DNA of 64,000 nt from Phytophthora quininea (Eukaryota; Oomycota; Peronosporomycetes; Peronosporales; Peronosporaceae). Under the pieces are notes generated by a model that saw only the letters and a list, made by a program, of their open reading frames with translations, searched no databases and was not told where the DNA came from. This document shows positions 1 through 10,029 of the stretch, piece by piece. The DNA lies in contig JAAVTG010000033.1 in assembly GCA_011947345.1 (NCBI GenBank), positions 34,386 to 98,385 of the forward strand, in the 5' to 3' direction. Numbering within the stretch: the first letter of the stretch is position 1; every line of letters starts with the position of its first letter. Made by a program: the position numbers and the translations under genes.

Positions 1-2
1 AC

Positions 3-476
3 ATGCAGTTAAGAAATAATGCGTACAAGCACCACTTTTTCGGCCCTGGACAATATTTAGCAGAGAATTCTGTGAACTCAGCCGACAAAACCCACAACAC
101 CATTAAACCAGCGTACAAGAAGAGTTCCCAGGGCAAGGACAAAAGTAATTTCAACAGTTGTGTCGCCTGTGTTCGTGTGGTAAATGAACACACCATTGGT
201 GTCCCGAAGGCTCACTGGATGTCATTGCGAGAGCTTCGGAATCAGATTAAGGAACGTGGCGATATTGCTAGAATATTGCAGTGGGTGACCGCGTGTGTTG
301 TGTTGCACAACATGATTATTGCGTTTGGAGATGAATGCCCATTGCATAGGTGTGAAGTTGATGATGATCAGGTTGAAGTTGGTGACTACAATGATGAATA
401 CATCTTTCACAGTCAAGTCAAAGCGCAGGCTCTTGCGGTAGCTCGCCGCCCCGGTGGAGTCCTAAACAAGCAGTAG
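3..476 (+). pseudogene. PIF/Harbinger transposase, C-terminal fragment
   Basis: The open frame ends with the C-terminal signature of PIF/Harbinger (HARBI1-like, DDE_Tnp_4) nucleases: an N-F-N-S-C-V-A-C-V-R-V-V-N-E-H-T-I-G-V-P-type helix about residues 50-70, then a helix ending in V-V-L-H-N-M-I around residue 100, the usual position of the LHN motif after the last catalytic Glu. Of the catalytic residues only the final Glu region (V-V-N-E) is inside the window; the rest lies upstream. The first ~45 residues look unrelated and may be antisense or degenerate sequence. A second, convergent ORF (617-1130, minus) resembles the accessory DNA-binding protein that autonomous Harbinger elements carry. 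Family call good; activity cannot be judged. Confidence 0.72.
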
Positions 477-616
477 TTATAGTGCGAAAGTTTTGTGCTT
501 CCAGATCGGTAACAATAGCCTCGCTGCTGCTTAACGTCCAATCACTCATGTATTACGCGTTCACTGTTCCCAGCAAAATATTTCCTACGGTGGTCGGTGC
601 GCACTGAAAGTCGGAT

Positions 617-1130
617 TTACTCCGATTGGTGGAGCAGTTCAAAGAAGGCTTGAGCGACCTCGACAGTTCCACCAGCCTTGTTCACTTCCACCAGTATTTG
701 CTGTCGCTGCTCCATGACACGCACCTCAAGCGCTTCTTGACGATGCTCTCTGTCATCTTGGCCGGGCACGACGAAGCTCTTCAGCGTCCAATTCCATCCG
801 GCGTTCATCCAGTTCTAACTTGCGCTTGAAATAATCCGGTCGCGCAGACTGGGTTATGCAATGCGCCTGCGAGATGGAGAGACGAGCCTCTTGAGCAGTC
901 TGCTCACCGGTGTTTTCGTTGTCGCTTTGGCCTGTTGTGTCGAGGCTTCTTTGCGATTCGCTACTGGTTTTTGCCGGTCTTTTCTTCTCATTCTTTGCGG
1001 TTTGTTTGGTAGTGGTGTTGTATTCCCTGGTGGGTCTTTGGGCCTGCGCAGCTTGGTTGATTGGGGTTGGTACAGACGTGCCGTAGGCAGCACATCGCTT
1101 TGACTTCGGCAACCGCTTCATCCAGTCCAC
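617..1130 (-). pseudogene. Harbinger-associated accessory protein, C-terminal part, frameshifted
   Basis: Two overlapping minus-strand frames (753-1130 and 617-808) join around 770 into one polar, coiled-coil-rich tail: a Ser/Thr/Gln/Arg-rich linker, then an alternating charged helix with K-L-E-L-D-E-R-R-M-E-L-D and further on R-Q-Q-I-L-V-E-V. This composition and position fit the C-terminal tail of the MYB/SANT-like DNA-binding protein encoded by the second gene of PIF/Harbinger elements. The SANT domain itself would lie upstream of 1130, where the sequence changes to a DIRS-like retrotransposon, so the N-terminus appears to have been removed. The frame change makes it a pseudogene or contains a sequencing error. 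The family call is an inference from composition and from the neighbouring transposase. Confidence 0.45.
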
Positions 1131-1215
1131 GACGGGCTCCAGAGGCTATCCCCGGATTTCGACCCACGCAGAGTGGGCCTCGATCCTTCTGCGCAGCTAT
1201 CAGTCCCGCGATCTC

Positions 1216-2778
1216 GTGGTCAACATAATTTCAAGTGGCGTTCAGCATGATTTCCCAGCACATATCGGCAGTTCAACGACATACCAAAACCACAAATCGG
1301 CCCGCCAATCTCTCAACGCATTAAGAAAAAGCGTTCGCCAAGGTCAAGACGACGGAGCGTACCTGGTAGTGGATTTAGATGTCGCCCATCAGTGGAATAT
1401 CCTGCGTTTCAGTCCATTCGGATGCGTGCCGAAGAATGACGTCGATCCACGAGTCGAGGCCAGGCTCATCCATGACTTATCATTCTCGTTAATGTCAACA
1501 AACGAGATGTCAAACAAAGAAGAAATCCCGCCTGTTAAATTATGTTCCGTGGACTTGATCGCGAAGAGAATTGAAGACCTGCATCGGAAGTACCCGAACA
1601 TGGTCGTCAAGTTGCTCAAAGGTGAGGTTCGCAGTGCCTTTCGTCACTTGATGTTGGCTACAGGAATCTATCGCAGGTTTGCAGGCGCGATAGCCGAAGG
1701 CAATGCCGCTGTCTTCGACATTGCCCTCTCGTTCGGGTGGACGGGCTCGCCAGGATATTACGGCATCTTTGGCCGGGCAATTTCTCATCTAGTGTGGCAG
1801 GAAAGTTCAAGCTCGATGGACCCTTCTTCACTTGATGATGAACCATTCTTTGGCTTCGAATATGTGGATGATCATGTTCAAGTTGAAATTGACTGTGGCA
1901 ATCGACTGGGGCTAGCGGAAACTACACTACGGCTTGCAGTGCTAGCACTGCTGGGTCCAAGATCAATTAGCGAAGCGAAATTCTCACCATGGACAACGAA
2001 GCCGGTCGTCCTTGGACTCGATTGGGACACTGTATCACGCACGGTAGGGATGCCTACAGAGAAATTTTTGAAAACCATACTTCGTATCGAAGAACTGGTG
2101 CGAGTTGGTCACGCCACAAAACAACAACGGTGCAAGCTACTGGGAAGCCTACGGCATGTCTGTTCCTGCATTCGTAGCGCTAAACCCTTTTACCAACGGA
2201 TAGTGACGCAGTGGCGAGTGTCGCCACAGCACGCGCCAAAGAAGCTATCTCACGGGTCTATGCTGGACCTCCTATGGTTTCGATTCCTCCTCCTACAAGG
2301 GCGACTACGTTCTGTTCCACTACGATTCTTCGTCGGTCTTCCGGAGCCATTGGTTCATCTCTACATGGACGCCAGTGACACCGGGCTTTGCGTTCTAAAC
2401 CCCGCCCGCCGATCCTATCTACGGGTCCGGTTCGATGACAAAGAACGCGAGATGATTCAAGTCTGCAAGCAAAACCCGCAGCTAAGCACGAATAACTTCA
2501 CGATCATCGTACGTGAACAGCTCAGTGCGGTTCTAGCGCTCCTCAGCTGGGGCTAGCAATGAGCTCAAGCTGAAAGTACAGACCTGACGCACATACGGTG
2601 TTGGCTTGACAACAAATCGGCAGTATCCTGGTGCAATACATTGTTGAGTAGAAACCCATACTCCCAAAAACTGAACCGCATCATTGAAGTTGTGGAAGCC
2701 CAATTCGGTATCCACGTATCTGCAACACACCTTTCGAGATCGCAAAATACGCTGGCGGACCTTGTCTCAAAGGCGTAG
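1216..2778 (+). pseudogene. DIRS-like reverse transcriptase and RNase H
   Basis: The RT frame runs 1216-2556 and the coding similarity continues upstream of the first in-frame start. It has the polymerase box F-E-Y-V-D-D-H at residues 214-220, a preceding S-F-G-W-T-G-S-P block around 172-179 and a K-G-E-V-R-S-A-F-R block at 135-143 where related RTs carry Asp instead of Glu. RNase H starts with a V-H-L-Y-M-D-A-S-D motif near residue 388. After a frame change at about 2556 it continues to 2778 with W-L-D-N-K-S-A-V-S-W and T-H-L-S-R-S-Q-N-T-L-A-D, the second and later acidic motifs of RNase H. The Asp-to-Glu change and the frame break argue against activity. Family assignment rests on the adjoining tyrosine recombinase. 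Confidence 0.78.
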
Positions 2779-2966
2779 GAAGGAGCGAGCTTCCGGCGTT
2801 GGACTAACACAGTTTGTGACTGGCAGGGATTCCAAGTAGCACCAAGTCACAGGAGGATCTACGACACACAATTCTCAACCTTCAACTCCGTTCCCTTGCC
2901 GACTCGTCGAGGAAAACCTATGAATCCTCGTGGCGCCAGTGGTGTCGCTTCCGTACAGCGGCCGGA

Positions 2967-3855
2967 ATGTCAAAATGGCTCCCGGAACATGATACAGCAG
3001 TTCAATCACTACAATTGGTTACGTTCGCCCTTCACTGCTGGAATTCGAGTGGCGTAGACGAGCGCCCCGCGTTTGACACTATTCGGACCAAACTCAGCCA
3101 CATTGGCTGGTATCATTGCGTCCGACACGGCAGTCGCCCGCAACTCTTAGAGGCCCATTCGCTCGCCCTCCGAGGGCTACGACGGGTGTCAAGACTGGCA
3201 AGACCTCGAGCTCCTATCACCGAAAGCATGTTGCGACGACTCGGCTCGATTACAGACTTCTCCAATCCACAGCACCGTGTGCTCTATAAGGCTACGGTGC
3301 TGGGCTTTCACTTCTTCTTACGTCGCTCCGAATACCTAGCGGTTGATGGGAGGGCGGCATCAGTATTGCATCCAAGTGCAGGATCTACATGTGCTGGACG
3401 CGTATGACCAACCTACGTTATCGATCAAGTCGGCGATGTCATTACAACTTCAACTACGAGGAAGCAAGAATGATCAGTTCGGCGACGGTACCTTGCGATG
3501 TCTCGGGAAGGCGGCTAACCCACCGCTGTGCCCGGTATTTGCTGCAATCCAGCTGCTGCAGTATACCAAGTCCATCGGGCTATCGCCGCAAGTCCCCGTA
3601 TGCTCCCTATCAAAAGACCGGATGCTTTCGGCGAAAATCATGTCCGAACTACTGCGGGTGCTGGCACACCAATCCGGAGTCGCCGCCACGGCAATATCGA
3701 CCCACTCGTTGTGGATAGGAGGCGCCGATCCGGTCCGAATCCAGCAACACGGTCGCTGGAGATCGGATGTGTTCAAGAGATATATCAGATACACGGCTTC
3801 CGTGGGTCGACAACTTACGACACGAATGACTGGGAGGGCAAAGGTTTTGTCTTGA
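2967..3855 (+). pseudogene. Tyrosine recombinase of the DIRS-like element, catalytic Arg lost
   Basis: Two overlapping frames (2967-3407 and 3343-3855) give a phage-integrase-type recombinase. The first frame carries the core-binding region and the first-Arg block F-F-L-R-R-S-E-Y-L. The second carries the H-x-x-R block, reading H-S-L-W-I-G-G-A (codons from 3703), then Q-Q-H-G-R-W and Y-I-R-Y-T with the nucleophile tyrosine. The H-x-x-R arginine is Trp (TGG at 3712-3714), one C-to-T change from CGG, consistent with deamination at a CpG. With the frame change near 3350-3400 this makes an inactive enzyme. Such recombinases integrate the circular cDNA of DIRS-type elements. Confidence 0.75.
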
Positions 3856-3937
3856 CGTTAATGGATGCTCGATGTTGGGGTAGCTTCGGCATACCTTCAG
3901 CTCGAGACATCTTTTAACGTCAATACAATAGCCTTTG
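3839..3937. repeat. Imperfect inverted repeat, 23 nt arms, 52 nt loop
   Basis: Positions 3839-3861 are nearly the reverse complement of 3914-3937; the innermost ten bases (ttgacgttaa / ttaacgtcaa) are perfect. It starts just inside the end of the recombinase frame and ends at the junction with LINE sequence, so it may be the terminal hairpin or split-repeat region of the DIRS-like element. Confidence 0.6.
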
Positions 3938-4690
3938 CCCCATTGAGCGATGCGATGAAGAAAAAGCTAATAATTTGTCATGTTTCTGCCGTCCCCACAT
4001 CCAGTGCCAGTGTTGAGTTAAATCATTTGCTTCTTCTGCTGTTTGTACGTGGGTTTCCTGCAGCAGAGTAATTGCTAGTCGACGGTCTACTGGAATGCCA
4101 CGCCACGCTTCCATCCATTTCCATCGGTTCTCTGCTTTAAATCCTCTCAAGTTTTGTGTAGTGATGCGCATGTCTCCTCTCTTGGTGTTCGGTCGTAGAT
4201 CAGCCTCTCCCTCTGGGTGATATTCAGCCGCTTCTAACTGTACACTCTTTCTATACTCATCTCGGTGTTGGGTCTCTGCTGTCTGGTTTGAACGGGGAGC
4301 GTGGACATTGAGATGGCCTTAGTACTGCTTGTGAGCGGCCTCTTCGCCGTCCTCTACTGCTGTGCGCATAAAGGATCCGAGGGTGGCCCAGTCCCCAGAT
4401 TTCTTGTCTTCCGCGAAAAACGTGTGCAGATACTCTTCATTTTTTCGCATTGCTTTTCGATGACGTCGGAAGAATGCGACAGCCGCATCTTCTTCTCGAA
4501 TGTCTTCGTCAGCTAGTACTGTAATCTTCCCTGCATAAATCTGGACGCAAAACAAGTTGTGGCCAAGGTGTACGGCATTTTTCGGCGCACACATTCTCAA
4601 TAGAACGTCTCCGCCGTAATTCTCTTGTTCTAACGCTCTCCAATCATCTGTACTGTCCATTACCAGCCGCCTTTGTTTGATGTCTCCCAT
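3920..4690 (-). pseudogene. LINE: disrupted segment then start of APE-type endonuclease
   Basis: 4319-4690 is an unassigned minus frame that belongs to the same LINE by position. 3920-4171 reads as the beginning of an exonuclease/endonuclease/phosphatase domain: T-Q-N-L-R-G-F-K near residue 5 and I-T-L-L-Q-E-T-H at about residues 34-41, the Q-E-T metal-binding Glu motif of LINE endonucleases. The domain is cut off after ~80 residues where the DIRS-like sequence begins. Confidence 0.62.
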
Positions 4691-5026
4691 TCGATAAACT
4701 CGGGCTTGCTAGGCTCCTAGTTGCTCTGCGCGCTTTCGGTTTTGTGTTCTCTTTCGCCATCCCGCCACAGCACTATGCCAGCATTCGTCTCTCCATTCGG
4801 CCGTCGAGGCTTCGATCACTGTATAATCAATTATTTCGAGTATCTTATGAGGGTGTTCCTACCTTCGCATCATTTCCAATATAAGAAGAGACTCGTTTTG
4901 GGCCGCTGCAATCCACTTAGAAACTGTGGCAAGCTGATCAGGGAACGGGATGCGGGATCTCGATTTCCACAGCTCCGCTAGACCGTCCCAAGCATTCTGC
5001 CACGTCTCCTCTATTTTTCTGCTGGC

Positions 5027-5653
5027 CTATTGCCGTCTATCTGGCGAACTGTCTGGGCTGTCGGCAGCGTTGAATTCCGCAAGGAGCTGTCTCGTTGTTT
5101 GATCTATTTCCACTCGTTTCTTGAAAGGAACAGCTCGGTTGTAGACATTTACCAAGGACCCTTCTACTTCCGAGCGTTCTATAACGGTTGCTTCGTGCCC
5201 TCGTTTTGCAGCTCGGCGACCAACTTCCTGCGGCTGTAATTGTTTTCTTGACGATGTTTTCTGTTCTGTCTCTGGCCTTTCCGAGCTGCAGTCGAACGGG
5301 TTGTAGTCCGAATCTGAGTCTGTTCCAGGACTATTGTCTTTTCGTTCTTGAGACGCTTTCTCCTCTTGGGCTCTTTCTTCGCTGACATCCTGTTGCCACT
5401 GTATGACCACTGGTTCAGGAATTTGAAACTTCATCATAAATCGTTTGCATTCGTCTGCTCGGGTGAGGTCGGCTTCGAGCAAACGTTGCTGTTGCGGACG
5501 GGATAATTGGGAGACTGTGTTCACCAGAAAGTGGAGTAATTCTCTTTTCGATCGCCTCCATTTTGCAGAATATTGACTATCTCTTGCTTTAACGCGTGAG
5601 AAATTGTTGGTCCTTGAAGTCGTCGCTCCAACTCGTCGATGTCCCCTGTCCAC
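5027..5653 (-). pseudogene. Charged middle region of LINE ORF1
   Basis: A 208-residue frame rich in Glu, Lys, Ser and Gln that continues the OTU-bearing frame after an apparent frameshift. It has predicted helical content and stretches such as S-E-R-P-E-T-E-Q-K, but no recognisable domain. Its partner sequence in the diverged element at 57.0-57.5 kb is also charged and helical. Function unknown. Confidence 0.4.
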
Positions 5654-6554
5654 CGATCAAGGTCCCAAGGTGGTTGAGACGCGAAATCCTTTTCTTGAAC
5701 TCCTGCTTGTTTCTCTTCGTGGCATGTGTCCGCCGTTTTTGGTTTACCGGTTGGGCAACTGGGCTGGTCATGTGGGTGTCCGGATAATAGAAATCTCCAG
5801 GCATCGCTGGGCTTGGAATTTGAGGGCTTTTCATGGGTTTATCAGCGTCCTCCTTTGGTGTCGTTCCCAGTGTCGATCTCCATGCATGCGAATATGCATG
5901 GTAATGGTCATCTTCAAAGTGTAGTATGATCGGGAAGAGCGCCTCGTTTCCTAAAGCACGCGACTTGAGCTTCAACACCGCATTAATGCATGCATCCGCA
6001 GACCGGATGTACTCCGCGCATACCCAGAAAGCCTTTCCGGTCTCACTATGGAAGTTCGGCTCAAACTGCAATGCTGCGCTCCAATGACCGTCGTTTTGCC
6101 TTGAAATCACGAAGATGTTTCGCTGTAATGTTACTGCGTATGTCGTCAGGGTATCATTGCAGCCCCACAGCGTTTTCGGCAACCTGTCGTCTAGTCCAGA
6201 AGGACTTGCTCCATAGTCTTGCAAATATCGCAGGTATTCTGCTTTACCAACTGATCGAGACATGTTCTCTCGGCCTCTGCTCACACTTAATAGAATATTT
6301 TTCAGTGAGGTATGGTCATGCTTTAGCCCGGCATCCATTTGCGCCCTCATGCTACACATCTGCTTCAGGGATGTCGTCAATTCCTCCAGTTGGCGAGGGT
6401 TTTCCGCTAAACTGCTGCTCACGAGAGCTTGTGCAATTGCATACGCCTGGCAGTTTCCTGTCCCCGGTGTCGCCAATTTCCTCAGTCCCATCGGCAATAA
6501 AGCTTCCGGCAATGATAGCGCTGTGCTTGCCAGTTGCTCTAACGTCTTAGTCAC
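5589..6554 (-). CDS. OTU-like cysteine protease domain of LINE ORF1
   Basis: This is an uninterrupted 321-residue frame. The N-terminal third has P-G-T-G-N-C-Q-A-Y-A at residues 30-39, matching the G-N-C catalytic block of OTU deubiquitinase-like proteases with the nucleophile at Cys35 (codon 6450-6452). Near residue 217 the frame shows E-D-D-H-Y-H-A-Y, the expected catalytic His block at the end of the OTU fold. The last ~90 residues are basic and Pro/Ser-rich (linker-like). It overlaps the next charged frame (5027-5653) by 65 bp, suggesting a frameshift in a longer protein. Role is inferred: polyprotein processing or removal of ubiquitin during retrotransposition are possibilities, neither shown here. 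Confidence 0.68.
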   Translation of the reverse strand: MTKTLEQLASTALSLPEALLPMGLRKLATPGTGNCQAYAIAQALVSSSLAENPRQLEELTTSLKQMCSMRAQMDAGLKHDHTSLKNILLSVSRGRENMSRSVGKAEYLRYLQDYGASPSGLDDRLPKTLWGCNDTLTTYAVTLQRNIFVISRQNDGHWSAALQFEPNFHSETGKAFWVCAEYIRSADACINAVLKLKSRALGNEALFPIILHFEDDHYHAYSHAWRSTLGTTPKEDADKPMKSPQIPSPAMPGDFYYPDTHMTSPVAQPVNQKRRTHATKRNKQEFKKRISRLNHLGTLIGGQGTSTSWSDDFKDQQFLTR

Positions 6555-6847
6555 GTACAGTTTTGTGTTTCCTTCGGATTTTGCAATTGATGCTAACGTT
6601 TTGTCTTTTGCGTTGGTTGATTATGTTTCCCGTGCGAGCAAGATTGCTGCTTCTGATTGAGGCTTTTGGTACAACCGAGGTTGGACCGCACTCGAGCTTT
6701 CTGACGCTTCAATCTGTATGGGGTTTTCTTGGTCCCGGCCTTAGCCGTCTGCCGAGGAATGTCACGTACTGAAGTCAGCCCTTTAGAGCTGGCCTGATGC
6801 TTCTTGAAGCTGCTTTCTGCCTGTTTCAGTCACTCGACGCAGTTCCG

Positions 6848-8645
6848 CTAGACTTGTGAATGTTCGTGGCGGCAACCGCAACCGCGCAGTCTCCGCTTCT
6901 GTGACAACTTTACAACCGGGCCCTCGGAGTTCGTCGTCCGACATTGTGCAATTTTCTGCAAATTTCCACTCTCACCACAACGCAGACATTGCTGTCGCCC
7001 TCTCATTTGAGGGTGCCGCACGACGATACACATATCGAACCGCATGATCCGCAGTATGTTTACTAGTGGTCGAGGACATCCATCCAACGTGAATCGTAGC
7101 TCCCAGACCGTTGAGGTCACTGAGTCTGGACCTCCACTATCAATATCATCCAAGTCAAACGGCACTTGCAGCCAATTTTTGAGCAGCGCGTGGGGTTTAC
7201 CTATGTGTGTCGAACGAGCTATGTTTTGGAGCAGGACGCTGTACGTAGCTGCTTCGGCTTTCAGTTCTCCGTCGACCTCCTTTTGGCGATCCCATACATT
7301 TTCACACTGTCCGTCCTGCGACGCTTCGTGCGCGTTGCTCAATCGGTGGGTTTTGCTTTAGAACGGAACCCTCAACGACGCGTATCGTCGGGCCACTTCC
7401 CTAGTGAAAAGTGGAAATGCAATTCGTGGCGTGATGCATCATAACTGATTGCCTTTACTATCGCCAGCATTTGCCAGGTCATAGTATGGTTCCCACCCAA
7501 TCGATGTATGGAAGTCGCGATGGCTTCCTTGAGGTTCTTGGTACTCTGAAACGCCGCCTTAATTGGGAGTTCTCCACTAAGCTCCATGATTAGGCAGCCT
7601 TCCACTTGCACTCGGATAGTTTCAATGACCTGGAGTTTGCTACCTGTTGGCATGATCCTTGAGAGAAATTGAGGGAGCATCCGGTAGACAATATTTCCTT
7701 CTAGAATGCCCTGCACGTTTTCCCACTCGTCGTCCGTTCCCTCCCTAAACACTACATTTCTGTGTTTGCCGTATGCTTGCTCACAGATTCCTCGGAACCG
7801 GGCTGTAACTGCTTCGTTGTATTTCTACGGGTTGAATATGAACGCTTCCGTCGTTGCTGGGGTTGCCACTGTGCCATTTTGTTGGCCTGTTATCTTTTGC
7901 GCCCACTCTGTAAGTAGGGGCTCTGACGAACGTGCTTCCGCCATTGACATGTCTCCCAGACGCTTGTTCAAACCGAACACAAGTGTCTGTCGAGTCCGGT
8001 ATGTTTTTGTTAAGATTTCGTCCACTTGCTCTCTCCACACAGTCCAATCCGATTCTCGAATGAGTACCACTTGCTCAAACAGATCCAGCAGCTTTTCCTG
8101 CTCAACCCGATTGAGTTTGGCAGTCGTTGCAAAGCCACCCATATTCCATTCATTCCCGTTGGCTTTTTCCTGTGGATCCTCTCAAACAACTCTTGCATCG
8201 TGTCTAGCCACGTTTGAAGCCGTGGAGTCCGGGTACTTGTTCCCTTCATCACCGCTAGCAGAGTTGCAGCTAAATCGTCCGCCGTCACTTCACCGGGGCC
8301 ATCTGGTGAACTGGGCTTTTCCTTCATGTTGAGAGGTGGTCGTGATGAACTCACTCTGTCGCTGGATTCCATGTTGGCGTGTTGTTCGTTGTCTATCCCC
8401 ACGGGGCTTGTTCTTGGTTGTGACTTGGTTTCAGCGGAAGCGGCTCCTGCGTCTCTCACCTTGGCCTCCCTTGACGTTGGCAGTGTTTCCTTTTGACCCG
8501 GTCGGCGCTTGCCACGTACAGCTCCGAGGGTGTTCCTCGGGGTGTGTCTTCGCCCCCAGGCTCCTCGGTAGGGGCAGGAAGCATGTTGCGCGGCCTGAGT
8601 TGATTTGGTTTCAGTATACCAAATCAGGTTCCGGTCGTTCGGCAC
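6848..8645 (-). pseudogene. LINE ORF1, gag-like region with CCHC zinc knuckle
   Basis: Successive minus-strand frames (8010-8645, 7825-8142, 7372-7752, 6848-7342) appear to be one broken ORF1. The N-terminal ~150 residues are polar and low-complexity; the middle is a helical region without recognisable motif; the last block contains C-L-R-C-G-E-S-G-N-L, a CCHC knuckle (C-x2-C-x-G..C) typical of nucleic-acid-binding gag-like proteins. At least three frame changes occur. It is followed on the same strand by the OTU frame, with ~290 bp of disrupted sequence between, so both may once have been one polyprotein. Confidence 0.6.
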
Positions 8646-8729
8646 GTAAACTTTCGATCAGGTCTCAGCCAGTGTCGCGGCTAAAGGGTCTTGATCTGCA
8701 AGCAAATTCGAAAGTACGACGCAACGGAG

Positions 8730-9900
8730 TGGTAGTAGTAGTAAGGTAGTCTATTGAACTTTCTTAGTTAATAGCCTCCTTGTACGATCGTAGCCGCTTG
8801 AACAATGACGGCTCCTTCTGCTGGAGCCACCACGCTGGCGGAGGGGACTGGTTACCTGTTGGGTCACCGTCCCCTGTCATTCGCTTCAAGCATTCAACAC
8901 TAATTTGGAGTCGAATGCCCTGCAGTCTCAATTGTTGTCTTCTTCTTTCTCTTGTGGCTACTGCTTGTAGCTGACGCATGCCAAGTTGCCACATATATTG
9001 TAGCTGGTGCTCTCATGTCCAGTGTTGGTCTTCGTGTACGGTTCTGTTTCTAATCTGCCACAAAAGAGTGTATCCAATGCTGCACATAGCCCACCAAATC
9101 CGCTGGGCTGTGTCTTCGTGTTTCAAGCTCCAATGGCCGTACCATTCGACAATCCTCTGCCTGAAATGGTTGCTGACTGGAGGTGATTCCCGTCCTATGA
9201 TATACGTTGTGTATGCCTTCCTCTTTTCGGTTGAGACCTCCGCTCCGGTCCAATGTTGTACCAGCTTCCTCCAGAAGTCTTGGGCTCGAATACACTCGAA
9301 CACTATGTGTGTGATTGAGATCTTGCTTGCTGGGCAATCTTCTCCCATTGAGCATCCACCCTCGCGTTGGAAACCCTTATAATACAAATTCAGCTGTTGG
9401 ACCCATACTTGGTAATCCGTCAGCATATTTCGATGTGCCCACACTTGGTTTGGTGTCTGACTTAATAACCCTTTTGTTATCGGGTTTGTTGTCATTTTCG
9501 ACTTCAGCTTCAGCACTGTTGATTGCAGATCTTTCGTCAACTCCGGCGTGACTCTCTGCTTTAACGCCTTCTTCAGCAACCGCATCATGTTTCTGTTTCT
9601 TCTGGCAGGGCTGACAGTCCACGGGAAGTCGTGCAGCAGCGGATGGGTGTGGAAGACAATTCCCCATTGTGTTTCTCCAACTTCTTGACATCCTTTTAGC
9701 ACCGTTCTGGTATTGAACCTGCCATTGTATCCCGTTGTCCCGTTGCGTTAGCATGATCTCAGCCTTGCTACGACGCAACGGAGAAGTGGAAGAGGATTGC
9801 AGATTTGTCACAACCAGCTGATCGGCTGTCCAAAGCAACTCAAGAGAAATCTGCCAAAAATTCTGGTCGAAACTCACAGCCCACGTCCTTCAAGCTGGAA
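8730..9900 (-). pseudogene. LINE ORF2 C-terminus with zinc-binding domain
   Basis: Frames 9377-9877, 9013-9702 and 8764-8994 (minus) join, after frameshifts, into the region following the reverse transcriptase of a LINE. A C-x-x-x-x-x-C cluster precedes S-I-T-H-I-V-F-E-C, then W-R-K-L-V and L-L-W-Q-I-R-N-R-T-V, which is the zf-RVT/post-RT layout of plant- and oomycete-type LINE ORF2 proteins. The 3' end, a short TAC-rich run near 8731-8744, lies only ~30-80 bp from the inferred 5' end of the OTU-LINE in the same orientation, so two elements stand head to tail. Whether they are one family is not decidable here. Confidence 0.65.
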
Positions 9901-10029
9901 TACCCAAACAATTTGATCCCGAAAACGTGGGTCTCTTTTGGTGTTTCTGCATGATGGAGTATAGATTACCAAGAGGAGGCGTGGTTGCCTACTCGTGGTG
10001 AGTTATGACGACCACTACACGCTATCCTA

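Larger units (their letters stand above)
1130..3940 (+). mobile_element. DIRS-like tyrosine-recombinase retrotransposon, degenerate
   Basis: Three consecutive plus-strand coding blocks appear in the order reverse transcriptase, RNase H, tyrosine recombinase, which defines YR (DIRS/Ngaro/PAT group) retrotransposons. No integrase or LTR pair is seen. The element interrupts a Harbinger relic on the left and abuts the apurinic-endonuclease region of a LINE on the right (break near 3925-3940). A 23-nt imperfect inverted repeat (3839-3861 with 3914-3937) lies at the right edge and may belong to its terminus. No gag frame was recognised. Stops and frame changes between blocks, plus an altered recombinase residue, indicate an inactive copy. 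Exact left end uncertain by tens of bases. Confidence 0.75.
3925..8700 (-). mobile_element. LINE with OTU protease and apurinic endonuclease, 3' truncated
   Basis: Reading the minus strand from about 8700 leftwards, coding blocks appear in this order: low-complexity N-terminus, gag-like region with a CCHC knuckle, OTU-type cysteine protease, a long charged region, and finally the N-terminus of an exonuclease/endonuclease/phosphatase (APE-type) domain. That is the layout of a non-LTR retrotransposon ORF1 followed by the start of ORF2. The reverse transcriptase should follow but is missing, because at 3925-3940 the sequence changes to the DIRS-like element. OTU domains have been reported in some non-LTR elements; here the domain sits inside the gag-like part. 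Multiple frame changes show decay. Confidence 0.7.

Noticed and set aside
8716..9783. Shared 14-mer acgacgcaacggag at 8716 and 9770 as a possible LINE target duplication
   Set aside because: Several chance 14-mer matches are expected in 64 kb, and the second copy lies inside LINE coding sequence rather than at an element edge.
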